A stretch of 64,000 nt of DNA from Chthoniobacter flavus Ellin428 (GTDB taxonomy: Bacteria; Verrucomicrobiota; Verrucomicrobiia; Chthoniobacterales; Chthoniobacteraceae), in NCBI RefSeq assembly GCF_000173075.1, contig NZ_ABVL01000009.1:94978-158977 (forward strand). Direction: 5' to 3'. The position numbers and the translations under genes are program-made. How positions within the stretch are numbered: position 1 is the stretch's first letter; the number at the start of each line of letters is the position of its first letter. Below the pieces are notes generated by a model, which saw only the letters and a program-made list of their open reading frames with translations, was not told the DNA's origin and did no database searches. Shown here piece after piece: positions 38,764 to 48,743 of the stretch.

Positions 38764-41328
38764 ATGAATCTTCGCCAAACTCTCCCCGTCCTCTCCGTTG
38801 CGGCCGCCTTACTTACGGCGCCAGTCGTTCGCGCTGCCGATTTGTTCCCTTTCGTCCTGCCGTGGGACGATGCCAGCCCTTCCATCACCAACGTCAGCTC
38901 CTGGCTGGACAAGCCGGCCGGGAAAGACGGCTTCGTCTACACGCACGATGGACATCTTTTCGCCGGCAAGAAGCGCATCCGTTTCTTTGGGGTCAACCTC
39001 GCCTTCGCCGGAAATTTCCCCAATCACAACGATGCCGACCCCGTGGCGGCTCGCATGGCAAAATTTGGCATCAACTGTGTCCGCTTTCACCACATGGATA
39101 CGGGCTTTGCGCCGGCCGGATTGCTGAAGAAGGACAAGAAGACCTTCGACGAGGACTCGCTCGACCGGCTCGATTACTTCATTGCCCAGCTCAAAAAGAA
39201 CGGGATCTATGCCGACCTGAATCTCCACGTCGGCCTCGAATATCCCGGCTTCAAGAAATGGGAAGGCGCTTCGAACTTCTTCAAGGGCGTGGACAATTTT
39301 TTTCCACCGTTCATCGAGCAGCAGCGCGAGTACGCGCGCATGCTGCTCACGCACGTCAATGCTTATACCCACAAGCCTTATACCGATGAATCGGCCGTCG
39401 CCTTCATCGAGATCAACAATGAGAATGGGCTGATCATGGAATGGAACAACGGGACGCTCGATGCCATGCCCGATCCTTTCGCCGCCGAGTTGCGAAAGCA
39501 GTGGAACGACTGGTTGAAAAAGAAATACGACACCCCGGCCAAGCTCGCCGGGGCATGGGGAAAAGGCGCGGAGCCGCTCGGTCAGGAGATGCTCAAGCCC
39601 ACGCATACCGCCTGGCATCTCGAGCAACACGGCGAGGCCAAGTCGGAGTTGAGTTCCGAACCCGGCGAAGGGTCCGCGGGGGAAACCCTGCACGTCCACG
39701 TAACCCAACCGGGCCAGGAAAGCTGGCATGTGCAGTTGGGACAGGCGGGGCTAAAGCTGGCCGCCGGCAAGACCTACACGCTGCACTTGCGCGCCAAGGC
39801 GGACGCTCCCCGGCGGATTAGCATCGGGCTGAGCCAGGCTCATGAACCGTGGAAGACACTTGGCAGCCAGAGTGTCCGGCTCACCACGGAGTGGCAGGAC
39901 GTCCATTTCTCCATACCGGTCGCGAATACCGAGGAAAATGCCCGCTTCTCCTTCACCAGTCTCGGCAGCGCGGTCGGTGACTACTGGTTTTCCGACGCGT
40001 CGCTGCGTCCTGGCGGGGTCATCGCGCTGCAAGCGGGTGAATCGGTCGGGAACATTCCTTTCTTCCGCAAGAAAGAAATCGGCATGCGCACCCTCACCGC
40101 ACAACGCGATTGGAACGCTTTCCTCGTCGACACCGAGGTGAACTATTGGACGGGCATGCGCCATTTCGTCCGCGAAGAGTTGCATGCGCACAGCCAGGTC
40201 GTCGGCTCGGCCACCGGCTTCAGCCCATGGCTGGCGCAGGCGAAGCTCGATGTCGTCGATGCGCACAGCTATTGGCAGCATCCGCATTTTCCCCACAAAC
40301 CATGGGACCCGGGCGACTGGACGGTGCAAAACGTCTCGATGGCCGGCGCGCCCGACGGAGGCACACTCCCGGGCCTCGCACTACGGCGCGTGGCCGGCAA
40401 GCCTTTCATCGTCACCGAATATAACGCCTCCGCACCGAACACCTATTCGAGTGAGGCTTTCCTCGAACTCTGCGCCATCGCGGGCTTGCAGGACTGGGAC
40501 GGGGTCTTTGCTTTTGCCTACAGCCACCGCGAAAACGATTGGAACACCGAGCACATCATGGGCTTTTTCGATATCGACCAGCACCCGACGAAGATGGCCA
40601 CGCTACCCGCGGCGCTCGCGCTCTTTATGCGGGGCGATATCAAACCCCCGGGCGAACCCGTCATCGCGGACACCACCTGGAACGACGCGCTTGAATCGGT
40701 CCGCAAAGGAGGATCGTGGGTCGATGCCAATACCTACGGCATTCCGAAAGAGGAAGCGTTTCGGCGCGCCATCGGCATGCGCATCGGCCAGGCCACCAAA
40801 GTCAACGTGCCGCCGCCATCCGGAGATTCGTCGGTGATTCGCAGTGACAACGGCCAGTTCACCTGGGACACCGTTTCGCACCGCATGCTCCTCGCGAGTC
40901 CGCGTTCAGCGGGCGTGATCGGCTCGCTCAAAGAGGGCGAAACGATCGACCTCGGCAGTGTGCGAATCATCCCGGGTCCCACGCGGCAGAACTGGGCGAC
41001 GATCAATGCCACGGTCATCGCCGGCCCGGATTTTGAACACGCGAAGCGCATTCTCATCACGGCCACGGGTCTGGCCGAAAACACCGGCATGAAGTGGAAG
41101 GATGCGCAGAAGTCGAGCGTAGGCGCCGACTGGGGCCACGAGCCTTCGCTCGTCGAGGGGATCTCCGCCAAGATCGGCGTGCCTTTCCAGAAAGGCGCTC
41201 AGGCGTGGTCTCTCGACGCGCGCGGGCAGCGCCAAACCGAGATCCCTGTGAAGCGAGGGACAGGCAAAACGGAGATCGAGATTTCCCCCAATCAACAGAC
41301 GCTCTGGTGGGAGATCGAGATCCCGTAA
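38764..41328 (+). CDS. Exported clan GH-A glycoside hydrolase with inserted carbohydrate-binding domain
   Basis: An 854-residue exported protein (signal MNLRQTLPVLSVAAALLTAPVVRA). The TIM barrel has FFGVNLAFAGNFP, CVRFHHMD, YADLNLHVGLEYPG. The Asn-Glu pair of clan GH-A appears as EINNENG, with Glu220 as likely acid/base; FIVTEYNAS has Glu552 as likely nucleophile. Between them, residues about 290-420 form a beta-sandwich resembling CBM4/9 (LHVHVTQPGQESWHVQLGQ, YTLHLRAKADAPRRIS, DYWFSDASLRPGG), an insertion inside the barrel. A C-terminal all-beta domain follows. Cellulase- or mannanase-like activity is likely; exact substrate unknown. Confidence 0.82.
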   Translation: MNLRQTLPVLSVAAALLTAPVVRAADLFPFVLPWDDASPSITNVSSWLDKPAGKDGFVYTHDGHLFAGKKRIRFFGVNLAFAGNFPNHNDADPVAARMAKFGINCVRFHHMDTGFAPAGLLKKDKKTFDEDSLDRLDYFIAQLKKNGIYADLNLHVGLEYPGFKKWEGASNFFKGVDNFFPPFIEQQREYARMLLTHVNAYTHKPYTDESAVAFIEINNENGLIMEWNNGTLDAMPDPFAAELRKQWNDWLKKKYDTPAKLAGAWGKGAEPLGQEMLKPTHTAWHLEQHGEAKSELSSEPGEGSAGETLHVHVTQPGQESWHVQLGQAGLKLAAGKTYTLHLRAKADAPRRISIGLSQAHEPWKTLGSQSVRLTTEWQDVHFSIPVANTEENARFSFTSLGSAVGDYWFSDASLRPGGVIALQAGESVGNIPFFRKKEIGMRTLTAQRDWNAFLVDTEVNYWTGMRHFVREELHAHSQVVGSATGFSPWLAQAKLDVVDAHSYWQHPHFPHKPWDPGDWTVQNVSMAGAPDGGTLPGLALRRVAGKPFIVTEYNASAPNTYSSEAFLELCAIAGLQDWDGVFAFAYSHRENDWNTEHIMGFFDIDQHPTKMATLPAALALFMRGDIKPPGEPVIADTTWNDALESVRKGGSWVDANTYGIPKEEAFRRAIGMRIGQATKVNVPPPSGDSSVIRSDNGQFTWDTVSHRMLLASPRSAGVIGSLKEGETIDLGSVRIIPGPTRQNWATINATVIAGPDFEHAKRILITATGLAENTGMKWKDAQKSSVGADWGHEPSLVEGISAKIGVPFQKGAQAWSLDARGQRQTEIPVKRGTGKTEIEISPNQQTLWWEIEIP

Positions 41329-41444
41329 AAGGGAAAGGATGAAGAGATGTGTATTGCTGGTGACAACGAAGGCCTCGTTGAAAAAAAACGCGCAGCGCAC
41401 TTCGCTTCATCCTTCCGCCTTTTCTCCCTCTGCGTCTTTAAAAC

Positions 41445-42314
41445 CTACAGCAGGTCCATCTGCTGTTCGCCCGGTCCAGATTCAGACGCCGACTCCAACT
41501 GCGGCGACGGAAAATCGAAGCCCAATCGCGCACCCAAACGCCGTGCGCTATGTGGGGCGAAGCCTTCGTAGTGATTGCTCACCGCCACAAAGATCCGGCG
41601 ATGCTCCGCGGCGGCTTGTCGCACGCGCACGGCCCAACTCTCCAGCGACGCATCGCGTGGCCACATCAGCTCCCGGTAATGATGAATCCGCTGGCCATTC
41701 GCCGCGTATTTCCTCTCCAGGTCCCCCATCAAGCGCACATAAAGAAAGTCCGTCGTATCCGGCAGGAATTCAAAAGCCCCTTCCTGCTGATGATCGAGCG
41801 AAGTGAGATCGTTCCAGGCCCAGGCTACGCCGTACTCCGAAAGCAAATGCGCGATACGTGGGTGATGCCAGTCCGCATGGCGGAACTCGATCGCGAACCG
41901 CACCTCCGCCGGCAGATGCCGCACGAACTCCCGCAACGCCACTTCATCGCGCTTCGGCTGAAAAAACGGCGGTAATTGCACGAGCACACACCAGAGCTTT
42001 TCATCGAGTGGCTTGAGCGATTCGACAAACTCGCGCAGCGGTTCCGCGCAATCGCGCAGCTTGCGTTCGTGCGTGATCTCTCGCGTCAATTTGCACGCAA
42101 AGACAAAGTCCGGCGGTGTCTCCTCCGCCCAATGCGCAGCCACCTGCGGCGCCGGCGCGGCATAGAAAGTGGAGTCCACCTCCACCGCCGGCAGATGCCG
42201 AGCATAAAACTCCAGCCGTTCCGTCGCCGGCAAATGCTCGGGATAAAACACCCCGCGCCAGTCTTCATAACTCCAGGCGCAGGTCCCGATTTTGATGTTC
42301 GCGAGTTTATCCAA
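41445..42314 (-). CDS. DUF72 family protein
   Basis: A 289-residue protein of the DUF72 (YecE) family, TIM-barrel proteins of unknown function. Motifs: IKIGTCAWSYEDWRGVFYP at the N-terminus, ARHLPAVEVDSTFYA, FACKLTREITHERKL, VLVQLPPFFQPKR, RFAIEFRHADWHH, FLYVRLMGD and the C-terminal FVAVSNHYEGFAP. Length matches. Alone, divergent from the esterase-like gene downstream; the 289-nt gap between their starts contains a hexanucleotide inverted array. Confidence 0.92.
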   Translation of the reverse strand: MDKLANIKIGTCAWSYEDWRGVFYPEHLPATERLEFYARHLPAVEVDSTFYAAPAPQVAAHWAEETPPDFVFACKLTREITHERKLRDCAEPLREFVESLKPLDEKLWCVLVQLPPFFQPKRDEVALREFVRHLPAEVRFAIEFRHADWHHPRIAHLLSEYGVAWAWNDLTSLDHQQEGAFEFLPDTTDFLYVRLMGDLERKYAANGQRIHHYRELMWPRDASLESWAVRVRQAAAEHRRIFVAVSNHYEGFAPHSARRLGARLGFDFPSPQLESASESGPGEQQMDLL

Positions 42315-42405
42315 GGGAGGGTCGTCTGTCCTTCAAGATAGCCGCGCCCGAAGTTTCGTCGATGCCCTATCCGAAACCACTGATCGGAAAGGCGGTCCGA
42401 TTATC

Positions 42406-42532
42406 TCTTAATCTTAATTTTGATCTTAATCTTAATCCCCTCCTCCGCGTGATCTCGTGAAGGGTGTTTTTAAAACGGCAAAGGCCCAGCGCGGCAGAGG
42501 AGTAAGATTAAGATTACGATTAAGATTAAGAA
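42406..42532. repeat. Hexanucleotide array with inverted arms
   Basis: Left arm 42406-42435: TCTTAA, TCTTAA, TTTTGA, TCTTAA, TCTTAA. Right arm 42503-42532: TAAGAT, TAAGAT, TACGAT, TAAGAT, TAAGAA. The arms are reverse complements around a 67-nt spacer, each with one variant unit in the middle position. They lie 71 nt upstream of the esterase-like start codon. The same unit recurs at 44827-44911 before the paralogue. Confidence 0.85.
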
Positions 42533-42603
42533 TCTCCGGCTGCCGCCGGAGCTAAGGAAAAAGCGTGCCCGGCGGTTGGGGACTGATACAACTCGCAACT
42601 CCC

Positions 42604-44777
42604 ATGACCCCCACCGTCCTGACCTCGCGTCCGCTTCGTCTCGTTCTCGCTGTTGCCGCCGTTCTCGGCACCCAGGCTTTCGCCCAAACTCCCACTGCAC
42701 CCGCGCCGGTGCGCGCGGTGCCCCCGCCCGGCGTGCAGATTCCCGCCGGGGATCGTGCGGAACTGGAAGCCGGCGTGATCGCACTCGGCAAAGACATCAC
42801 CGTCGCCAAGCACAACCTCGCCTCGAAGCCCGACATGTTCGCGCTCTTGCCCGACGTGATCATCTTCCACAAGGCGGTCGATTGGGCGCTGAAGTATGAC
42901 GAATTCTTCGATGTCAAGCAGGTGGCCACCGCCAAGAAATTGCTCGAGATGGGCAATCAGCGGCTAAGCGAACTGAAGGCCGGCAAGCCTTCGTGGAACG
43001 GCGCGACGGGGTTGGTGCCGCGCGGTTACATTTCGAAGATCGACGGCTCGGTGCAGCCCTACGGCATGGTCGTTCCGGATGATTTCGTGCCCAGCAAAGA
43101 TATTACGCAGCCCGGCTTAACCAAGGCGCGGCGCCTGGATTTCTGGTGCCATGGCCGCGGCGAAAAGCTGAGCGAACTGGATTTCCTCAACCAACGGCTG
43201 ACGAGCAAAGGCGAATACACGCCGCCCGGCGCGTTCGTGCTGCATCTCTACGGTCGCTATTGCTGCGCCAACAAATTTGCCGGCGAGGTCGATCTCTTCG
43301 AGGCGCTGCGAAACGCGGAGGAGCACTACAACATCGACCGGAGCAAGCTGGTCGTGCGCGGCTTTTCCATGGGCGGCGCGAGCGTCTGGCAATTTGGCAC
43401 GCACTTCGCCGGCAAGTGGGCGGCGATCAACCCTGGCGCCGGCTTCGGCGATACGAAGGAATTCATGAAGCTCGGCACCACGCCGGACAAACCGCTGCCG
43501 CCCGACTGGGAGCAGACGCTGTGGAAGTGGTACGATTCCAAGGATTATGTGAGCAACCTGGCCAACACGACGACGGTCGCTTACTCTGGCGAGATCGACG
43601 GGCAGAAGGAAGCCGCGGACCTGATGATTTACTCGGCGCGAAAGGAAGCCGGCACGCCGAACCCGAAGATGGGCGAACTCAAAGTGGTGGCGCCCGGTGA
43701 CGGCTCGTCGAAAGCGGCCGAAGCGCACGTCACCGGTACCGCGCCGGGATGTGGAGATGTATCACGTCATCGGCCTGCAGGTGCCGCACAAGATCAAGGC
43801 CGAGGCGAAGCCGGAAGTGGAGAGTCTGGTGGATGCCGCGGTGAACAAGCCGCATCCACCCTTACCCCGCGGAAGTGCATTTCACCACTTATACCCTCAT
43901 CTACCCAACGATGGATTGGGTCACGATCGAGGGAATGGACAAGGAATGGGAGCGAGCCGATGTGAAGGCCAGCGCGGGGGAAAAGGCGATCACCGTGGAA
44001 ACGAAAAATGTGAACGCCTTGGAATTGAGTCTCAGCTCGCGGATCGTCAAGCCGGGCTGCACCTTGACCATCGATGGGGAGAAGGTGCCGGTGGATTACC
44101 CCAACATCCCGAACGCAACGGTGATCTACGTCAGGCCGACGGCGCACAAGGTCAATGGACACTGGGTCAAAGGGCCCCTCATCGGTCGCGGGACGAATGA
44201 TTCGAACGATCTCGTCAAAACGCCCCAGGTGTGTGGTCCGATCGATCATGCTTTCATGTCTTCGTTTGTCTTCGTGAAGCCGACGGGCCAGCCACTGAAT
44301 GACAAGGTCGGCGCGTGGGCGAAGAGCGAGTTCGAGCACGCCATCGGTTTCTGGCGCAAGACGTATCGTGGCGATGCGCCGGTGAAGGATGACACGGCGA
44401 TTTCCGATGAGGACATCAAGAACTCGAACCTCGTGTTGTGGGGCGATCCGTCGAGCAACAAGCTGCTGGCGAAGATCATCGGCGCGCTGCCGGTGAAATG
44501 GTCGGGGACGGAACTCGCTTTCGGCGGCAAGAATTACGATGCCGCACATACCGCGCCGGTGATGATTTTCCCGAATCCGCTCAACCCGCGGAAGTATGTG
44601 GTGCTGAACAGCGGCGTGACCTTCCGCGAGCAGGCGCTGCTGAACAATGCCGATCAGACGCCGAAGCTGCCCGATTGGGCGATCGTCGACCTGAACACCG
44701 CACCCGACGCGAAGTGGCCCGGCGAAGTCAAAGCCGCCGGTTTCTTCGACGAGCACTGGAAGGTGCCGGCTAAGTAA
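42604..44777 (+). pseudogene. Exported alpha/beta-hydrolase (esterase/S9-like), two frameshifts
   Basis: Paralogue of the intact gene at 44947. From ATG 42604 (signal MTPTVLTSRPLRLVLAVAAVLGTQAFA) the frame encodes a helical N-terminal part and an alpha/beta-hydrolase with the nucleophile elbow RGFSMGGASVW (Ser255). Between about 43690 and 43745 the frame shifts: DVEMYHVIGLQVPHKI continues in the next one. At about 43861 an extra T (CCCTTACC) shifts it again into HFTTYTLIYPTMDWVTIEGMD, which runs to 44777. Restored, it would match the paralogue in domain order, including the DDAFVDSFIF-like C-terminal domain (here DHAFMSSFVFVKPTG). Real decay or assembly indels; the C-terminal 300 residues (43875-44777) are open on their own. 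Confidence 0.78.
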
Positions 44778-44826
44778 TTGCCGCTGCTTTACGACTCTGT
44801 CACCCACCGTTGAAGCGGCTGCCGCT

Positions 44827-44911
44827 TCTTAATCTTACTCTCAATCATAATCTTACTCTTCAGCGGCGCGTCGGCCGAGGGGATTACGATTAAGATTACG
44901 ATTAAGATTAA
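44827..44911. repeat. Second hexanucleotide array with inverted arms
   Basis: Left arm 44827-44856: TCTTAA, TCTTAC, TCTCAA, TCATAA, TCTTAC. Right arm 44882-44911: GATTAC, GATTAA, GATTAC, GATTAA, GATTAA. The arms are inverted around a 25-nt spacer. It lies 35 nt before the start codon of the intact esterase paralogue, the same relative position as the array before the first paralogue. Confidence 0.85.
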
Positions 44912-44946
44912 GAGCGGGCCGCCTTCGCCCAGAAATCTCTCCCCCA

Positions 44947-46944
44947 ATGAAAACCCTCCCGATCCTCCTCCCGCTCGCGCTCGCCCCCGCGCTCCTTTTT
45001 GCCCAATCCACCCCGACTTCGAAGCAGGCGCCGCCGCCCGGCATCGAAGTACCCATAGCCGATGCCACGGAATTGAAGTCCGGACTCGATGCGCTGGGCA
45101 AGGACATCGAGAGCTTGCAGAAGCGGTTCGTGACGCGGAATGCCAGCACCGCCGAACTCGCCGACGTGGAGGTCTTCCACAAGGCGGTGCGCTATGCGTT
45201 GCAATACCACGAATTCTTCAAGGCGGGGGAAATCGGCGCAGCCAAGGCGGAGCTCAAGCTTGGCCAGGAACGCGCGAAGGAATTGCTGGAGAACAAGGCC
45301 TCGTGGTCTTCCGCCACCGGCCCGCTGGTGCTCGGCTACATCTCGAAGATCGACGGCTCGGCGCAGCCCTACGGCCTCATCGTGCCCGATGACTGGAAGC
45401 CCGGCGACAAGACGCCGCGTCCGCTTTACCTGTGGTTCCACGGTCGAGGCGACACGCTCAGCGAGGTGAATTTCATCAATGGCCGGCTCAAGGGGAAACA
45501 CGACTTCTCCACGCCGAATGCCTTCGAGCTGCACCTCTACGGCCGCTATTGCAACGCCAGCAAATTTGCCGGTGAGACGGATTGCTTTGAGGCCATGGCC
45601 GATGTGCAGCGGCGCTATTCCATCGACCCGAATCGCATCGTGGAAATGGGCTTCTCCATGGGCGGCGCGACCGGCTGGCATATGGCGGCGCATTATCCGG
45701 GCTGGTGGGCCGTGGGCTCGTGCGGCGCCGGGTTCGCCGAGACGGAGATTTACGCGAAGGTCGATGCGCCCGGCAAAGTACCGCCCGCTCCGTGGGAGCG
45801 GAAGATGTTCAGCCTCTACGACTGCGACAAGATCGCGGCCAACTACGGCAACCTGCCCTTCATCGCCTACAGCGGCGAGATCGATCCGCAGAAGCAGTCC
45901 GGCGATCTCATGAACAAGGCGATGGCCGATGCCGGCATCAAAATGGAATGGCTGATCGGCCCGGGCGTCGGCCACAAGTATGAGCCGGAAACGAAGAAGG
46001 AACTCTCCAAGCGCATCAACGCCTACGTCGCGAAGGGCCGCGACCCGATGCCGACGCACATTCGGTATGAGACCTATTCGCTACGCTACAACAACTGCAA
46101 GTGGCTAACCATCGACGGGCTCGATCAGCATTGGGAAAAGGCCGAGGTCGACGCCACTTTGGTGGACGAAGGAACTTTCCAGGTCAAAACCAGGAATGTT
46201 TCCGCATTCACCATCGAGTTGCCGCCGGGGCCGGCGCCGCTCGACAAGACGCATCCGCCGCGGGTGGTAGTCGACGATCAGGAATTGGTCGGACCCGCGG
46301 TCAAAGAGCGGTGGACAGCTCATTTCCTCAAGGCGAATGGCAAGTGGACGGTCACTCCGCATGCAGCCGCCTCCGGTCTCGCAAAACAGCACGGCCTGCA
46401 AGGCCCGATCGACGACGCCTTCGTGGACTCGTTCATCTTCGTGCGGCCCACGGGCAAGGCGCTCAACGACAAAGTCGGCACCTGGGCGAAGAACGAACTC
46501 GATCTCGCCATCGCCGGTTGGCGCCGGGTCTTCCGGGGCGACGCGCGGATCAAGGATGACACCGCCATCACCGCCGAAGACATCGCCAATGCCAACCTCG
46601 TGCTCTGGGGCGATCCCGGCAGCAACAAGGTCCTCGCCAAGCTCCTGCCGCAACTGCCGGTGCAATGGACGAAGGACAAGCTGACCATGGGGGGCGCCAG
46701 CGCCGGCGCGGGCGATCATGCCCCGATCTTCATCTTCCCGAATCCCGCGAATCCCAAGCGTTACGTGGTCGTGAATAGTGGCTTCACCTTCCGCATGGGC
46801 GCGCGCGTTTCGAATTCACTCCAGACACCGAAGCTCCCCGACTGGGCGCTCATCGACCTCAACACCCCGCCGGATGAATTGTGGCCGGGTAAGGTCGTGA
46901 ACGCCGGCTGGTTCGATGAACACTGGAAGTGGCGGGAAAAGTAA
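44947..46944 (+). CDS. Exported alpha/beta-hydrolase (esterase/prolyl-oligopeptidase-like)
   Basis: A 665-residue exported protein (signal MKTLPILLPLALAPALLFAQ). Residues about 40-110 are helical. The hydrolase domain has YGLIVPDDW, PRPLYLWFHGRGD (oxyanion region), RIVEMGFSMGGATGW with Ser237 as nucleophile, AYSGEIDPQ and GPGVGHKYEPET with the probable catalytic His. A C-terminal domain of about 260 residues follows (DDAFVDSFIFVRPTG, NLVLWGDPGSNKVL, RYVVVNSGFTF). I recall similar two-domain proteins in Planctomycetes and Verrucomicrobia; substrate unknown. It arose by duplication with the frameshifted copy upstream. The stop codon lies in the first unit of a 7-nt array. Confidence 0.85.
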   Translation: MKTLPILLPLALAPALLFAQSTPTSKQAPPPGIEVPIADATELKSGLDALGKDIESLQKRFVTRNASTAELADVEVFHKAVRYALQYHEFFKAGEIGAAKAELKLGQERAKELLENKASWSSATGPLVLGYISKIDGSAQPYGLIVPDDWKPGDKTPRPLYLWFHGRGDTLSEVNFINGRLKGKHDFSTPNAFELHLYGRYCNASKFAGETDCFEAMADVQRRYSIDPNRIVEMGFSMGGATGWHMAAHYPGWWAVGSCGAGFAETEIYAKVDAPGKVPPAPWERKMFSLYDCDKIAANYGNLPFIAYSGEIDPQKQSGDLMNKAMADAGIKMEWLIGPGVGHKYEPETKKELSKRINAYVAKGRDPMPTHIRYETYSLRYNNCKWLTIDGLDQHWEKAEVDATLVDEGTFQVKTRNVSAFTIELPPGPAPLDKTHPPRVVVDDQELVGPAVKERWTAHFLKANGKWTVTPHAAASGLAKQHGLQGPIDDAFVDSFIFVRPTGKALNDKVGTWAKNELDLAIAGWRRVFRGDARIKDDTAITAEDIANANLVLWGDPGSNKVLAKLLPQLPVQWTKDKLTMGGASAGAGDHAPIFIFPNPANPKRYVVVNSGFTFRMGARVSNSLQTPKLPDWALIDLNTPPDELWPGKVVNAGWFDEHWKWREK

Positions 46945-47005
46945 TCAGTATTCAGTAAACAGTAATCAGTAGAGCGCGTCCGACCCCACACTGATTACTG
47001 ATTAC
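46941..47005. repeat. Heptanucleotide array with inverted arms
   Basis: Left arm 46941-46968: GTAATCA, GTATTCA, GTAAACA, GTAATCA. Right arm 46991-47005: CTGATTACTGATTAC. The arms are inverted around a 22-nt spacer. The left arm begins inside the last codons of the esterase, and the right arm ends 48 nt before the DUF3500 start. The unit is the same as in the array at 57982. Confidence 0.88.
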
Positions 47006-47053
47006 CGCTCAAAACTCCCATCAGATCGAATCTTCCAGACACCCCTCACCCAC

Positions 47054-48076
47054 ATGAAACTCCGCCACCTCCTCCCACTCGCCCTTTGCGGTCTCTTCGC
47101 CGCCCCTCTCCACGCCCACGATGCCGACGCCGAAATGACCGCGGCCGCGATCAATTTCCTCTCCTCACTCACCCCGGAACAGAAGGCGCGGGTGACCTTC
47201 GACTTCCCCAACGATGAGCGGAAGAACTGGCACTACATCCCCCGGGAACGGAAGGGTCTTCCTATTAAAGACATGGCTCCGGAGCAGCGGCTCCTGGCTC
47301 AGGCGTTGCTCGCCAGCGGTCTTAGCTCTCGCGGATATGAGAAAGCAGTCTCGATTATGAGCCTCGATGCGGTCCTCAAGGAGCTGGAAAAGGGCAAAAC
47401 CGGCCCGGTTCGCGATCCCGATAATTATTATTTTTCCATCTTCGGCACGCCCGGCGGCAAAGACCCGTGGGGCTGGCGCTTCGAGGGGCACCATCTCTCT
47501 CTGAACTACACTGAAGTGGGCGATGGCGATCCCGCGATGACCCCTTCCTTCTTTGGCAGCAACCCTGGGGAAGTAAAGACTGGCCCCCGCGCCGGCACCC
47601 GTATTCTGGCCGCTGAGGAAGACCTCGGGCGCGCCTTGGTCAAATCGCTCACTGACGAGCAGCGCAAGGTGGCCGTCCTTCAGGTAGCCGCACCCAAGGA
47701 CATCCTGAATGACCCGAAGCGCATCGATCCCACGAATCCGGAAGGCATTTCCCAGAGTCAACTGACCCCGGAGCAAACCGCCACTTTGGTGAAATTGATA
47801 AAAGAATATATCTTTCGCTGCCGGCCCGATGTTGCGGCCGATGATTGGGCCAAGATCGAGAAGGCCGGCTTGGACAAATTGCACTTTGCCTGGGCGGGTG
47901 GCCTCGAACGCGGTCAACCCCATTATTACAGAGTGCAAGGCGGCCATTTTGTTTTGGAATACGATAACACTCAGAACGACGCCAACCACGTCCACAGCGT
48001 GTGGCGGGACTTCGATCACGACTTCGGTCTCGACCTTCTGAAAGAGCATATTCAGGCCGACCACACCGCAAAGTAG
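47054..48076 (+). CDS. DUF3500 family exported protein
   Basis: A 340-residue exported protein (signal MKLRHLLPLALCGLFAAPLHA). It matches DUF3500: AAINFLSSLTPEQKARVTFDF, NWHYIPRERKGLPIKDM, YYFSIFGTPGGKDPWGWRFEGHHLSLNY, TRILAAEEDLGRALVKSL, and the His-rich C-terminus DANHVHSVWRDFDHDFG. The conserved His/Asp residues could bind metal; the function is not known to me. The last gene on this strand before a prepilin-like gene 79 nt on. Confidence 0.92.
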   Translation: MKLRHLLPLALCGLFAAPLHAHDADAEMTAAAINFLSSLTPEQKARVTFDFPNDERKNWHYIPRERKGLPIKDMAPEQRLLAQALLASGLSSRGYEKAVSIMSLDAVLKELEKGKTGPVRDPDNYYFSIFGTPGGKDPWGWRFEGHHLSLNYTEVGDGDPAMTPSFFGSNPGEVKTGPRAGTRILAAEEDLGRALVKSLTDEQRKVAVLQVAAPKDILNDPKRIDPTNPEGISQSQLTPEQTATLVKLIKEYIFRCRPDVAADDWAKIEKAGLDKLHFAWAGGLERGQPHYYRVQGGHFVLEYDNTQNDANHVHSVWRDFDHDFGLDLLKEHIQADHTAK

Positions 48077-48155
48077 GCAAATAACGCAAAATTGCGGCGC
48101 TGGATGGCCCGGGTAATGCTACGTAGAGAAATCTATTATTCCTGCATTATCCATT

Positions 48156-48641
48156 ATGAAGAAATCCACCCGCTCCCGCTCCGCGTTTACGCTGGTCGAG
48201 ATCATGATCGTCGTCGCCATTCTGGTCGACCTGGCGGTCATCGCGCTCCCCGCCTTCATCCGCTCGCGAAATATGGCTCAAAATACCAGGTTCGCCAGCG
48301 ATCTGCGCACCTGCGCCGGTGCGTTTGAAATGTATGCCGCCGAAAACAACAAATACCCGGCATCCACCTCGGCCGGCCAGGTTCCGGCTGGGATGAACGT
48401 CTACCTGCGCGGCTTCCCTTGGACGGATACGAACTCCGTTGGCGGTTCCTGGCTGTGGCAAACGCAGTATCACGGCGCCAACGGATCGATTACCACCGCA
48501 GCCGTCGTCATCACATTCCCGCACGATATGGATGAAGTGCGCATGACCGACATCGATACCCGCTTCGACAATGGCATCCTGGCCACGGGCGCGTTTCGCG
48601 AAGTCGACACCAAGACCTACATGTACATCGTCGAGCCGTAA
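48156..48641 (+). CDS. Type IV prepilin-like / pseudopilin protein
   Basis: A 161-residue protein with a class III signal: basic leader MKKSTRSRS, then AFTLVEIMIVVAILVDLAVIALPAF with the conserved Glu at +5. The usual Gly at -1 is Ala (SA-FTLVE), which is tolerated in some pseudopilins. The globular part has MYAAENNKYPAS and a Trp-rich middle, typical of verrucomicrobial pilin-like proteins, which are numerous and rarely near assembly genes. No secretion ATPase or prepilin peptidase is adjacent. A strong terminator follows at 48669. Confidence 0.9.
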   Translation: MKKSTRSRSAFTLVEIMIVVAILVDLAVIALPAFIRSRNMAQNTRFASDLRTCAGAFEMYAAENNKYPASTSAGQVPAGMNVYLRGFPWTDTNSVGGSWLWQTQYHGANGSITTAAVVITFPHDMDEVRMTDIDTRFDNGILATGAFREVDTKTYMYIVEP

Positions 48642-48668
48642 GCTCGCAGTCCAGCAACAACCTCTTTC

Positions 48669-48706
48669 CAGACAGGGTGGGCTCCGGTCCACCCTGTCTG
48701 TTTTTT
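48669..48706 (+). terminator. Intrinsic terminator of the prepilin-like gene
   Basis: CAGACAGGGTGG (48669-48680) pairs perfectly with CCACCCTGTCTG (48689-48700) around GCTCCGGT, followed by six T (48701-48706). It lies 27 nt after the stop codon. Confidence 0.97.
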
Positions 48707-48743
48707 AGGGTGATGCCTCGAGAATGAGTCTCGCGGCCGTCGC

